In this document: positions 18,201-25,890 of the stretch, piece by piece
Layout of the letters: the number at the start of each line of letters is the position of its first letter
Numbering within the stretch: the stretch's first letter is position 1
Source of the DNA: JBBIPA01 sp963820495
GTDB lineage: Bacteria; Chloroflexota; Dehalococcoidia; GIF9; UBA5629
DNA length: 64,000 nucleotides
Direction: 5' to 3'
NCBI GenBank assembly: GCA_963820495.1
Contig: CAWGAF010000001.1
Location: forward strand, 1,116,001-1,180,000
The notes under the pieces: model-generated
Told to the model about the DNA's origin: nothing
What the model saw: the letters and a program-made list of their open reading frames with translations, nothing else
The model's database searches: none
Position numbers and translations under genes: made by a program

Positions 18201-18411
18201 TCAGTTTAAAAATTTGTTTGCTTGTGCTTATGCCAATGAGGATCCTGATTTTTTCTGTGTTTTCTAACGATTTATAAAGGGCATAAAAGCCACTGGTGTA
18301 GAAATAGCCGACCAGGACGTCGAAAAGTCTGGTGTCTTTTATGAGGACGCGAAATCTGTCCAGGAGGGTTTTGTTTTCTTCGTTGGTGATGAAGGTTGTA
18401 TCCGTATTCAT
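15208..18411 (-). CDS. SNF2-type helicase with N-terminal phospholipase D-like nuclease domain
   Basis: 1067 aa. Residues about 1-200 form a PLD-like domain with HAKLYIM (H and K near residue 133) and GSSNFT (near 155), one HKD-type half-site. A SNF2/RapA-like motor follows: motif I DVVGLGKTYIS (near 279), DEAH-type motif II IDEAHRFR (near 351), VTATPLNN motif III, then the second RecA lobe with LILFTESKETAEYL and the motif VI region QRTGRINRV (near 764). The C-terminal 250 residues are unassigned. Proteins of this build are repeatedly found in defence islands. It is the first gene of the cassette, with a plausible promoter at 18462-18490. The AGG upstream of the ATG is weak. Confidence 0.88.
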   Translation of the reverse strand: MNTDTTFITNEENKTLLDRFRVLIKDTRLFDVLVGYFYTSGFYALYKSLENTEKIRILIGISTSKQIFKLIQQSQSPVQGIFEFSHAEAKEEFSNEIATEMEQSEDNRDVEDGVHKFMAWLKNGKMEIKAYPSENIHAKLYIMTFVEGDKDVGRVITGSSNFTQAGLVDNLEFNVELKDRADYEFALGKFNELWANAVDVKDKYIETIQDKTWLNNTINPYELYLKFLYEYFKEKINIDQESIEKQYLPEDFLDLEYQTEAVVDAKNKLEEYGGVFLSDVVGLGKTYISAMLANQLDGRNLVIAPPALLDENNPGSWRNVFFDFRASAKFESIGKLDHIIQQGTDNYKNIFIDEAHRFRAETNVTYEKLAQICRGKRVILVTATPLNNSPRDIFSQIKLFQKARRSTIPNLPDLEAFFNGLAKKLEGLDRQKDYDTYIKIVKENAREIREKVIKYLIVRRTRSEIVKYYSQDLGKHGFKFPEVADPEPVFYQFNENEDRVFTTTIDLIANKFKYTRYVPLLSLKEDIKDITQPEELAQMNMRKFMKTLLVKRLESSFFAFRNSLNRFISSYQQFIAEFDRGNVYVSKKYANKIFEFLENDDDEAIQKLIDEDKAQRYDASDFKDNFRKDLENDLKVLTEMDRLWKTIDRDPKLLTLLHILKSQKILKENKLILFTESKETAEYLGNNLEKAHPGKVLVYTGGSDAATREKVIGNFDARARSRKDDYRILISTEVLSEGVNLHQSNVVINYDIPWNPTRLMQRTGRINRVDTKFDEIYTFNFFPTTQSNEEIKLKEAAELKIQAFIEMLGVDARLLTEGEEIKSHDLFTRLTSKKTITGEDEAAESELKYLQIIRNIRDNEPDLFQKVKRLPKKARTGRMRQNLAISLLTYFRKGKLQKFYQTDNASTQELDFFSAAKKLEAEQDTKRENPGEDYYELLGKNKEAFRLATTEEMVEPKKRGGRDSARFVLQILKSKEIRHFKGYTEDDELYIRDVINLLEEGGLPKQTTKTLSKELSKELRNGVNPLKILAILKMKIASEFFKETMAESAAQTSGPREVILSEYFTGK

Positions 18412-18461
18412 TGTACTAATACCTGGTAGACTTCGAAAGCAATCTGCTGCTTAACAGTCGT

Positions 18462-18490
18462 ATATTACTACCATTGTAGCAAATCTTCAA
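18462..18490 (-). promoter_or_regulatory. Candidate sigma70 promoter of the helicase cassette
   Basis: On the minus strand TTGAAG (18490-18485), a 17-base spacer and TAATAT (18467-18462), 51 bases before the helicase ATG. Both hexamers match consensus at four of six positions. Confidence 0.4.
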
Positions 18491-18627
18491 TTAGAAGGGT
18501 TCGATTTTTTAGGGATTTTAATCTTACTGTTGGGCTGCTTTGCTGCAGTTGCAATGATGCGAAGCCTGAGATGAGTGTATGATGTATAATTGAAGCAACG
18601 GCCAGAGAAAGCAGGTTGAATTGTTAC

Positions 18628-18704
18628 TGGTCGGGGCGAGAGGGTTCGAACCTCCGACCTCAGCGTCCCGAACGCTGCGCGCTACCAGACTGCGCTACGC
18701 CCCG
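18628..18704 (-). tRNA. tRNA-Pro (anticodon CGG)
   Basis: On the minus strand the acceptor arms CGGGGCG (18704-18698) and CGCCCCG pair perfectly. The anticodon arm CAGCG-TTCGGGA-CGCTG gives anticodon CGG, so proline. The T arm GGAGG-TTCGAAC-CCTC(T) is canonical, and the terminal CCA is encoded (18630-18628). The gene is 77 nt and reads codon CCG. A strong promoter sits just upstream. Confidence 0.95.
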
Positions 18705-18714
18705 CAACCTCAAT

Positions 18715-18743
18715 ATTATAGGCGGCTTTAACTTTGGTGGCAA
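18715..18743 (-). promoter_or_regulatory. Promoter of tRNA-Pro
   Basis: TTGCCA (18743-18738), exactly 17 bases, then a consensus TATAAT (18720-18715) on the minus strand; the tRNA 5' end lies 10 bases downstream, so transcription would start a few bases before the mature tRNA. Confidence 0.75.
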
Positions 18744-18832
18744 GGATTGTAAACTATAGTGAGATTGTTTATTAACCTTTTACTCCTTGCCCCGCTCTCC
18801 TTCAAAGGAGATAGGGGAACAGGGCTTTGCTT

Positions 18833-20023
18833 ATGAAATATGTTGTTGTCATCATTGATGGTGCCTCTGGCTGGGCATTGCCGGAGCGTGGCGGAAAGAC
18901 CTGCCTGGAAATTGCTAATACTCCCAACTTAGATACCATGACTCAACAGGGCGTTTTAGGCATGGCACGGACGGTACCACAGGGGATGGAGCCCAGCAGT
19001 GCCTGTGCTTGCATGTCAGTGCTGGGCTATGACCCCAGGGTCTATTATCGCGGCAGGAGTGCTATTGAAGCTATAAGTATAGGTGTACCCACTGGTGATA
19101 GTGACGTTGTATTTAGATGTAATCTGGTGGCAGTACGCGATGGCAAAATGTGGAGCTATAGCTCGGGTTACATCAGCACTGAGGAAGCCCGCGGTCTTAT
19201 TAACGCTTTGAATGAAAAGCTTGGTAATAATAAGGTACGCTTTTATTCAGGTACCAGCTACAGGCATATATGCCGGATAACAGGTAGGGAAGATACACTC
19301 CAGGCTACCTGCACCCCTCCACATGATATTTCAGGTAAGTCTGTGGCTAAGTTCCTGCCTCAGGGCCAGGGCAGCGACCTGTTGCGTAACCTTATGGAAC
19401 GTTCGCAAGATGTACTTAAAGAACATCCAGTAAATAAGCAACGGCAAGCGCAGGGAAATGTTCCAGCGACGATGATCTGGCTTTTCTGGGGCAGCGGCAA
19501 GATACCAGCTATGCCATCTTTCAAAGAGGTTTACGGGCTTGATGCGGCGATGACCTCTGGCGTTGACCTGCTTCGCGGCTTGGCACGGATGATGAATATG
19601 ACAGTACTGGACATTCCCGGTGTAACCGATGGCCAGGATAACGATTATGCGGCTCAGGCGCTGGGGGCAATGGAAGCGCTAAAGAAGCACGATTTAGTAG
19701 CTATTCATATTGAAGCTCCAGACGAAGCTGCTCATGATGGTTCCATTGATAAGAAAGTAGAGGCAATTGAGAGAGTAGATGGCGAGGTTATCGGGCGGCT
19801 TCGTTCTTGCGAATCTAATAATTTGCGCGTGCTGATAATGCCCGACCATCCCACGCCGATAAAGATTAGGACACATTGTGACGACCCTGTGCCCTTTTTG
19901 CTATGGGGCTCAGGGTTTAAACCTTCGGGTGCATCGGCTTTTACCGAGGCAGAAGCCGCGAAAGCGGGGAATTTTATTGATGAGGGATATAGAATTATGG
20001 AAAGGTTGGTGCGAGACGTTTAG
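18833..20023 (+). CDS. apgM: Cofactor-independent phosphoglycerate mutase, archaeal type (aPGAM)
   Basis: 396 aa from the ATG at 18833. Upstream in-frame TTG at 18827 is less likely because the family begins with MKYVVVIIDGASGW, as here. Alkaline-phosphatase-superfamily metal sites are visible in IIDGASG, EPSSACACMSVLGYDP (the nucleophile Ser of the family region), IHIEAPDEAAHDG and MPDHPTP. It interconverts 3- and 2-phosphoglycerate; enolase (61744-63045) and GAPDH (59075-60088) in the same window act on either side of it. It is followed by lysC after 51 bases. Such archaeal-type enzymes occur in several anaerobic bacterial lineages. Confidence 0.92.
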   Translation: MKYVVVIIDGASGWALPERGGKTCLEIANTPNLDTMTQQGVLGMARTVPQGMEPSSACACMSVLGYDPRVYYRGRSAIEAISIGVPTGDSDVVFRCNLVAVRDGKMWSYSSGYISTEEARGLINALNEKLGNNKVRFYSGTSYRHICRITGREDTLQATCTPPHDISGKSVAKFLPQGQGSDLLRNLMERSQDVLKEHPVNKQRQAQGNVPATMIWLFWGSGKIPAMPSFKEVYGLDAAMTSGVDLLRGLARMMNMTVLDIPGVTDGQDNDYAAQALGAMEALKKHDLVAIHIEAPDEAAHDGSIDKKVEAIERVDGEVIGRLRSCESNNLRVLIMPDHPTPIKIRTHCDDPVPFLLWGSGFKPSGASAFTEAEAAKAGNFIDEGYRIMERLVRDV

Positions 20024-20074
20024 TTCAGTGGTAAGCTTTTAGTTTTTCGTTTAAAATAAGCGGAAAGAGAGAAT

Positions 20075-21292
20075 ATGGCGCTTTTAGTTCAAAAATACGG
20101 TGGCACTTCGGTAGCTGATGCGGAGAAAATCAAGGATATAGCTCGCCGCGTAGTTAAGACCATTGAGAAGGGGAATCAGGTAGTGGTAGTGGTCTCGGCG
20201 ATGGGAGATACTACCGATGACCTCTTGAAACTGGCAAAGCAGATCGCCCCCCATCCGCCAGAAAGAGAGCTTGATGTATTGCTATCGACAGGCGAGATAG
20301 TTTCCAGTACCCTGCTGGCAATGGCTGTAGGCAATATGGGGTATAAGGCAGTGAGCCTAACCGGTGCTCAGGCGGGTATTGAGACCGATGCCAGCCACAG
20401 CAAGGCGCGGATTCAACGAATTGAACCCAGGCGTATTGTCGAGGAGCTGGATAAAGGCAATATAGTCATTGTGGCAGGATTTCAGGGGATAACGCAGGAT
20501 ATGGATATTACTACCCTCGGGCGAGGTGGTTCGGATACCACTGCCGTAGCCCTGGCAGCCAGCCTCAAGGCAAAGGAATGCCAAATATATACCGATGTAG
20601 AAGGGGTATTTACTGCCGACCCTCGTATTGCACCAGAGGCACGCCATTTGGAAGAAATTGGCTATGAAGAAATGCTGGAGATGGCTACCAGTGGTGCCAG
20701 AGTAATGCATTCAAGGGCTGTGGAATTGGGAGAGGTGTATAATATGCCCATACTGGTGGCTTGTAGTTTCAGTAGTAAACCGGGAACTCTTATTCATGGA
20801 GGGGTCTCAATGGAAATAAGAAATAAAGTTAGAGGAATTGCGCATGATGTTGATGTGGCTAAAGTTACTATAGTTGGTGTTCCAGACCAACCTGGAATAG
20901 CTTCGGCTATCTTTGAGCCTTTGGCAAAGGCGAATGTAAGTGTGGATACCATCGTTCAGAATGCCAGCGTTAACAAGATTACTGACGTATCTTTTACGGT
21001 AGCTCGAAGTGATTTAAATAAGGCAATGTCCATAGTAAAATCTGTAGCAGCATCTATGAAGGCAAAAGAGTGTGCCAGTGATGCCACGCTGGGGAAAGTT
21101 AGCATTGTAGGTACAGGTATGCTGAATGCGCCTGGCTATGCAGCCATGATGTTTCGCACTCTGTATGAACATGGAATAAATATACAGTTAATTACGACAT
21201 CCGAGATAAGAATAACGTGTATAATTGCTGAGGGTAGAGTAAAAGACGCGGTGAAAGCTTTGCATAAAGCTTTTGAACTGGAACATGCTTAG
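20075..21292 (+). CDS. lysC: Aspartate kinase
   Basis: 405 aa. The N-terminal kinase domain has VQKYGGTSVADAEKI, VVSAMGDTTDDLL, the GRGGSDTTAVALA substrate/ATP loop and IYTDVEGVFTADPRI. Two C-terminal ACT domains follow (about residues 265-330 and 345-405), the sites of feedback control by lysine and/or threonine in the family. The enzyme makes aspartyl phosphate, the first step to Lys, Thr and Met. A purine-rich GGAAAGAGAG precedes the ATG. Its stop abuts the end of the convergent NifU-domain gene with no gap. Confidence 0.95.
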   Translation: MALLVQKYGGTSVADAEKIKDIARRVVKTIEKGNQVVVVVSAMGDTTDDLLKLAKQIAPHPPERELDVLLSTGEIVSSTLLAMAVGNMGYKAVSLTGAQAGIETDASHSKARIQRIEPRRIVEELDKGNIVIVAGFQGITQDMDITTLGRGGSDTTAVALAASLKAKECQIYTDVEGVFTADPRIAPEARHLEEIGYEEMLEMATSGARVMHSRAVELGEVYNMPILVACSFSSKPGTLIHGGVSMEIRNKVRGIAHDVDVAKVTIVGVPDQPGIASAIFEPLAKANVSVDTIVQNASVNKITDVSFTVARSDLNKAMSIVKSVAASMKAKECASDATLGKVSIVGTGMLNAPGYAAMMFRTLYEHGINIQLITTSEIRITCIIAEGRVKDAVKALHKAFELEHA

Positions 21293-21511
21293 CTAGACAG
21301 CGACTACTTCCTTAACATCAGAGATTTCTTCTTTTAGCATACGCTCTATGCCGTTTTTCAAAGTCATCGTTGACATGGGGCAACCGGCGCAGTGTCCAGT
21401 AAGCTTTACGCTGACTATACCGTCTTTAACATCGACTAGTTCCACATCTCCGCCATCAGCCTTAAGGGATGGGCGGATCTTGTTCAGGATTTCTTCTACT
21501 TTTTCGCGCAT
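21293..21511 (-). CDS. NifU C-terminal-domain protein (Fe-S scaffold/carrier)
   Basis: 72 aa, a single NifU-like C-terminal domain: LKADGGDVELVDVKDG then GHCAGCPMSTMTLKNGIE with the CxxC cluster ligands. Stand-alone Nfu-type proteins carry or assemble Fe-S clusters. The ATG at 21511 has AAGGAG seven bases upstream, so this small gene is well supported. It converges with lysC, the two stop codons being adjacent. Confidence 0.92.
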   Translation of the reverse strand: MREKVEEILNKIRPSLKADGGDVELVDVKDGIVSVKLTGHCAGCPMSTMTLKNGIERMLKEEISDVKEVVAV

Positions 21512-21843
21512 GTTGTCTCCTTTGGCAGCTTGGATTACATAAATCGGGCTTTACGGTAACATAGCCGACTTTTATTGTCAAATTGAAATAGCGTTTGTTA
21601 TCATTTCGAGTATAGAAAGGCAATCCGTGAGGATAACTGAAACTAACAGCGAGGACATTCGAATCCCTGTAAAAATTTTGATAAACTTGGCTAAAGCTGC
21701 TTGAAATTGTTTGCTTGTTTTATTAATATTGCTGGACTAAAATTACTCTTGGCGGTAAAAATCACTTGCCTTTTTGGAGTAAATGTAGTCTAATTCTTAC
21801 TTTGGTTAATTGCTGAGTAACAAATAACTGGGTATGATGAAGC
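21512..21843. other. Intergenic region, nothing firm seen
   Basis: A 332-base gap between the divergent NifU-domain and TPR genes. It contains TATCATTTCGAGTATAGAAA and a following GCAATCC, which may be a decayed copy of the TGTCATTGCGAGG-type repeat at 9535. No convincing promoter pair, RNA or reading frame was found. Confidence 0.3.
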
Positions 21844-22689
21844 ATGTTTGATACAGTGGAAGAGAAAGCTAGGTTGCGGCGGCAAATGAGCGAGCGTGCC
21901 ATTGCTCTAGCTATGAAAGGGCAATGGAAGGAGGCCATTGCTGTTAACCAGAGTATAATCGAAGTTGTGCCTACTGATGTCGATACTTACAATCGCCTGG
22001 GTAAGGCGTATATGGAGTTGGGCGAGTTAGTCCAAGCTAGGGAATCTTACATCAAGGCCCTGGAGTTTGATCCAAGTAATACTATAGCCCAGAAAAATCT
22101 GGAACGGATATCCCAATTAGAAGATTTGCGTGTAGCCGTGAAAAATGATCGTTCCAAGGTGTCTCCTGACTTCTTTGTAGGTGAGTTGGGGAAAACGGGA
22201 GTACTTAACCTGCAGAAGCTGGGTTCCAGCGCTGTGCTTGCTAAAATGACACCGAGGGACAAGGTTAATTTGAAACTACGAGGACATAATATTGTAGTGG
22301 AAAATGAGCAAGGAGAATATCTGGGGCTAATTGAACCTCAGCATGGAAACCGCCTAGCTAAATTAATGGAAGGTGGCAACAAGTATACTGCGGCTATTTA
22401 CAGTCTTAATAACAACAAGGCGAAAGTCTTTGTGCGAGAATCATTTCAAGCCCCTAACCAGTCTGGTAAGCTTTCTTTTTCGACTAAAGTTGCTGAAGAC
22501 TTCCAGCCCCATGTCAAAGATACCCTGCTCAGACACAGCGAGACTGACGAAGAACTACTAGAGGAGGAGGGGGAGGCCGAAGATATTGATTTGGAGGAAG
22601 GCGAACTATTGCCTACCGGTTTTTCTATATTTGAAGCAGGTGCCTATATGGACGAAATGGCAGATGACGAATTGCTGGACGAGGAGTAA
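21844..22689 (+). CDS. TPR-repeat protein with acidic C-terminus, upstream of gyrA
   Basis: 281 aa. Two to three TPR motifs cover residues about 12-95 (GQWKEAIAVNQSIIEVVPTD, then YNRLGKAYMELGELVQARES and ALEFDPSN). The middle part is a beta-rich segment (NLKLRGHNIVVENEQGEYLG) that could be a small OB- or SH3-like fold, and the last 55 residues are strongly acidic (EELLEEEGEAEDIDLEEGE). Its stop codon overlaps the gyrA start by one base (TAATG), implying coupled translation. I do not recognise the family beyond the TPR region. No clear Shine-Dalgarno is seen. Confidence 0.8.
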   Translation: MFDTVEEKARLRRQMSERAIALAMKGQWKEAIAVNQSIIEVVPTDVDTYNRLGKAYMELGELVQARESYIKALEFDPSNTIAQKNLERISQLEDLRVAVKNDRSKVSPDFFVGELGKTGVLNLQKLGSSAVLAKMTPRDKVNLKLRGHNIVVENEQGEYLGLIEPQHGNRLAKLMEGGNKYTAAIYSLNNNKAKVFVRESFQAPNQSGKLSFSTKVAEDFQPHVKDTLLRHSETDEELLEEEGEAEDIDLEEGELLPTGFSIFEAGAYMDEMADDELLDEE

Positions 22690-25184
22690 TGCAAATGAAT
22701 GTTGGACTGATTAAGCCAGTGATTATCGAGGAAGAGATGAAGAGATCTTACCTCGATTATGCCATGAGTGTCATAGTCTCTCGTGCTTTGCCTGATGTGC
22801 GTGATGGCTTGAAACCAGTGCATCGACGTATTCTCTATGCCATGGATGGATTGGGGCTGCATTATAACAGCCCTTACAAAAAGAGCGCCCGTATTGTTGG
22901 TGAAGTACTTGGCAAATATCATCCTCATGGCGATGCGCCAGTATATGAAGCCATGGTGAGGATGGCACAGGATTTCTCTATGAGATATTGCCTGGTTGAT
23001 GGACAGGGCAATTTTGGCAGTATGGACAATGATCCGCCGGCGGCTATGCGTTATACAGAAGCACGCCTGGCGAGGATTGCCGCCGAGATGCTGGTTGATA
23101 TTGATAAAGATACAGTTAACTTTGTGCCTAATTTTGATGATAGTTTGAAGGAACCAGCAGTGTTACCAGCAAGATTGCCTAACTTGCTGGTGAACGGTTC
23201 CTCGGGCATAGCTGTGGGAATGGCTACCAATATACCTCCTCATAACCTCAGTGAAGTTTGTGATGCAGTCAGCTATTTGGTTGATAATCCTGATGCTGAT
23301 GTTGACGATTTGATGAAATTTGTTAAAGGGCCAGACTTTCCTACTGCTGGAATAATTTGGGGGCGAGAGGGCATTGTCAACGCCTATGCCACTGGCCAAG
23401 GCAAGGTAGTAGTTCGGGCCAAAGTGGCTGAAGAAACCCTGAAGAGTGGACGTGTTCAGTTAGTAGTTACCGAGCTTCCCTATCAGACCAATAAGGCAGC
23501 TTTAGTAGAAAAAATAGCTGAGATGGCACGTGAGAGGAAGGTCGAAGGTATAGGCGAGGTTCGTGATGAGTCCGACCGCCATGGGATGCGAATTGTAGTG
23601 GAGCTAAGGAAGGACGCTCAGTATGCCAAAGTTCTCAATAATCTCTACAAGTATACCGCGATGCAGTCTGCCTTCTATATTAATATGCTAGCTCTGGTTG
23701 ATCAGCAGCCGAGAGTTATTAACCTGAAGGAAGCACTTACCTGTTATATAGATTTCCGCAAAGAAGTCATAACGCGGCGCAGTCAGTTTGACCTCCAGAA
23801 GGCTAAGGATAGAGCACATATTCTGGAGGGCTTCAGAATTGCTCTGGAGCATCTGGAGCAGGTTATTGAAACGATTCGCAAGTCTGAGACGGTCGATTTG
23901 GCTCGAACCAATTTGATGAAAACTTTTGATTTAACTCAGATTCAAGCGCAGGCAATTCTGGATATGCAATTGCGACGGTTGGCTCATCTGGAGCAGCAAA
24001 AAATAATAGACGAATATAACGAAGTATTGAAGACTATCGCTTACCTTGAAGACCTGTTGTCTAATCCTAAGAAGATACTATTCCTCATTCAGCAAGACGT
24101 GAGTGATTTAAAGTCTAAGTATGGTGATAAGCGGCGCACTTTTATTAAGCGGGATGAGGTCGAGGAATTTCAGGAAGAGGACCTTATCGCTCATCAGAAT
24201 GTAGTGGTTACCCTGAGCGAACAAGGCTACATAAAGCGGATCCCAGCGATGACTTATCAGAAGCAGCACCGTTATGGTCGTGGCGTTATGGGAATGGTAA
24301 CACGGGAAACCGATATGGTTAGGCAAATTCTGGTGGCTGATACACATGATAATCTGCTGTTATTTACCAATCGCGGTAAGGTTTATCGGGTCAGATGCTA
24401 TGACGTTCCTCAGGATTTAACTCGAGCTACTAAAGGTACAGCTCTGGCAAATGTGCTGCCTATAGACCCTAAGGAGCAGGTAACAGCCTTAGTGCTAGCT
24501 AAAGACACCTCCCCAGGGCTGTTTATGGTAATAGCTACCTCCAGGGGGATAATAAAGAGGACCAGCATGGATAAATTCGCTTCAGTTCGGAGCAGTGGCC
24601 TCATTGCCATGAAACTTGTAGGAGAAGAGGAACTGGTTGGGGCTAGCGTACTAAGCGAATCAGATAAAGTTATGCTGGTTAGTCAGAATGGGAAGGCTAT
24701 CAGGTTTGCCATAAAGGATTTGAGGATAGCTTCCCGCACTAGCGGGGGGGTGCGTGGTATTAGACTGGATCGTGGGGACAAGGTGGTGGGGATGAGTAAA
24801 GTATTCACTGAAGCCCGGCTTCTTACTGTTACCGAAAATGGGTTCGGCAAACTCAGCCGCGTAAACAACTATCCTCTCCAGAATCGGGGTGGGAAAGGGG
24901 TGATAGCTCATAAAGTTAATGAAAAAACCGGCAAGGTTATCGCAGCTATGACCGTGCCGATTTCTCAGAACTTGATAATTATTTCGGCAAAGGGCATTGT
25001 CATACGCATCTCGATTGATGATGAGGTACCTGTTCAGGGGAGACCTACGCAGGGTGTGCATCTAAACAGGCTTGATGAGGATGATAAAGTGGCCTCTATC
25101 TCTTATCTCGGCGAAGCGGAGGATGCTGGAGAGGATAAAACCGCTGGTAACCGCATGGAGACATCCAAAGAAGTGTCTAATTAA
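22689..25184 (+). CDS. gyrA: DNA gyrase subunit A
   Basis: 831 aa. The N-terminus has DYAMSVIVSRALPDVRDGLKPVHRR, the quinolone-determining helix YHPHGDAPVYEAM and the catalytic Tyr in AAMRYTEARLARI. A coiled-coil segment follows (LEQVIETIRKSETVDLA to LEQQKIIDEY) and then the beta-pinwheel C-terminal domain. A GyrA box-like QNRGGKG is present near residue 730, supporting gyrase over topoisomerase IV. At the positions equal to E. coli Ser83, Ala84 and Asp87 it has Ala, Pro and Glu. Translation likely starts at 22689, overlapping the TPR gene; an in-frame ATG at 22695 is an alternative. Confidence 0.96.
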   Translation: MQMNVGLIKPVIIEEEMKRSYLDYAMSVIVSRALPDVRDGLKPVHRRILYAMDGLGLHYNSPYKKSARIVGEVLGKYHPHGDAPVYEAMVRMAQDFSMRYCLVDGQGNFGSMDNDPPAAMRYTEARLARIAAEMLVDIDKDTVNFVPNFDDSLKEPAVLPARLPNLLVNGSSGIAVGMATNIPPHNLSEVCDAVSYLVDNPDADVDDLMKFVKGPDFPTAGIIWGREGIVNAYATGQGKVVVRAKVAEETLKSGRVQLVVTELPYQTNKAALVEKIAEMARERKVEGIGEVRDESDRHGMRIVVELRKDAQYAKVLNNLYKYTAMQSAFYINMLALVDQQPRVINLKEALTCYIDFRKEVITRRSQFDLQKAKDRAHILEGFRIALEHLEQVIETIRKSETVDLARTNLMKTFDLTQIQAQAILDMQLRRLAHLEQQKIIDEYNEVLKTIAYLEDLLSNPKKILFLIQQDVSDLKSKYGDKRRTFIKRDEVEEFQEEDLIAHQNVVVTLSEQGYIKRIPAMTYQKQHRYGRGVMGMVTRETDMVRQILVADTHDNLLLFTNRGKVYRVRCYDVPQDLTRATKGTALANVLPIDPKEQVTALVLAKDTSPGLFMVIATSRGIIKRTSMDKFASVRSSGLIAMKLVGEEELVGASVLSESDKVMLVSQNGKAIRFAIKDLRIASRTSGGVRGIRLDRGDKVVGMSKVFTEARLLTVTENGFGKLSRVNNYPLQNRGGKGVIAHKVNEKTGKVIAAMTVPISQNLIIISAKGIVIRISIDDEVPVQGRPTQGVHLNRLDEDDKVASISYLGEAEDAGEDKTAGNRMETSKEVSN

Positions 25185-25189
25185 TGTAG

Positions 25190-25795
25190 ATGGATAGGAT
25201 TTTACAAGCCCTACAGGAATTCGGATTGACCTTTGTTCCCCTTTTTGTTGCCATGGATGCCGTTGGCGTTTTGCCGATACTGCTGCCACTGACGGTGAAT
25301 ATGAGTAGCCATGAACGTGCCCGCATTATACGTTGGGCAATGATTACCGCATTGGCTTTAGGGTTGGGTTTTGTAGCCGTCGGCAAAGGTATCTTTCTCT
25401 TTTTAGGTATTAAAGTAGCTGACTTTCTGGTTGCAGGAGGAATAATTCTTTTTATTTTGGCAGCCAAGGACATAATCACTGGTAAGATGGTAAGCGAAGA
25501 GGATTTGACTGGAGGGGGAACAATAGGCGCTGTTCCTTTGGGTACTCCGCTGATAGTCGGGCCAGCGGTGCTTACTACACTTTTAATACTTATTGAAAAG
25601 TACCCAATTTATATGGTGATAGTTGCTTTCATTGTTAATCTGGCAATAGTCTGGCTGCTTATTGCTCAGATAAACCGTGTGATGAGATTTCTGGGGCAGG
25701 CTGGAGCCAAAGTGGTATCTAAGATAATCGGTTTGTTTTTAGCGGCTATAGCAGTAAAAATGATTAGCCAGGGCGTGTTAGAAATTTTAAGGTGA
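25190..25795 (+). CDS. marC: MarC family integral membrane protein
   Basis: 201 aa with about six hydrophobic segments. Family features are the N-terminal TFVPLFVAMDAVGVLPILLP, the second half GTIGAVPLGTPLIVGPAVLTT and the C-terminal IGLFLAAIAVKMISQGV. The function of MarC/SNARE-like proteins is not settled. It begins five bases after gyrA with no Shine-Dalgarno of its own, so it may be read with gyrA. Confidence 0.9.
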   Translation: MDRILQALQEFGLTFVPLFVAMDAVGVLPILLPLTVNMSSHERARIIRWAMITALALGLGFVAVGKGIFLFLGIKVADFLVAGGIILFILAAKDIITGKMVSEEDLTGGGTIGAVPLGTPLIVGPAVLTTLLILIEKYPIYMVIVAFIVNLAIVWLLIAQINRVMRFLGQAGAKVVSKIIGLFLAAIAVKMISQGVLEILR

Positions 25796-25890
25796 TCTCG
25801 TAGAGTAATCTTTCTATTTTGCAGGCTATTTACTAGTGTGATTAAAAGAGCTTTGTCTCTTCACTTATTTTGATATAGAGAGGTATGAAT

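Noticed and set aside
10465..18411. Assignment of the cassette to DISARM or BREX
   Set aside because: No DUF1998 helicase, DrmB, PglZ or BrxL-type gene is present; only the helicase, NYN and methylase proteins are seen.
21601..21640. Second copy of the TGTCATTGCGAGG repeat
   Set aside because: Only partial resemblance (TATCATTTCGAG...GCAATCC); too decayed to call.
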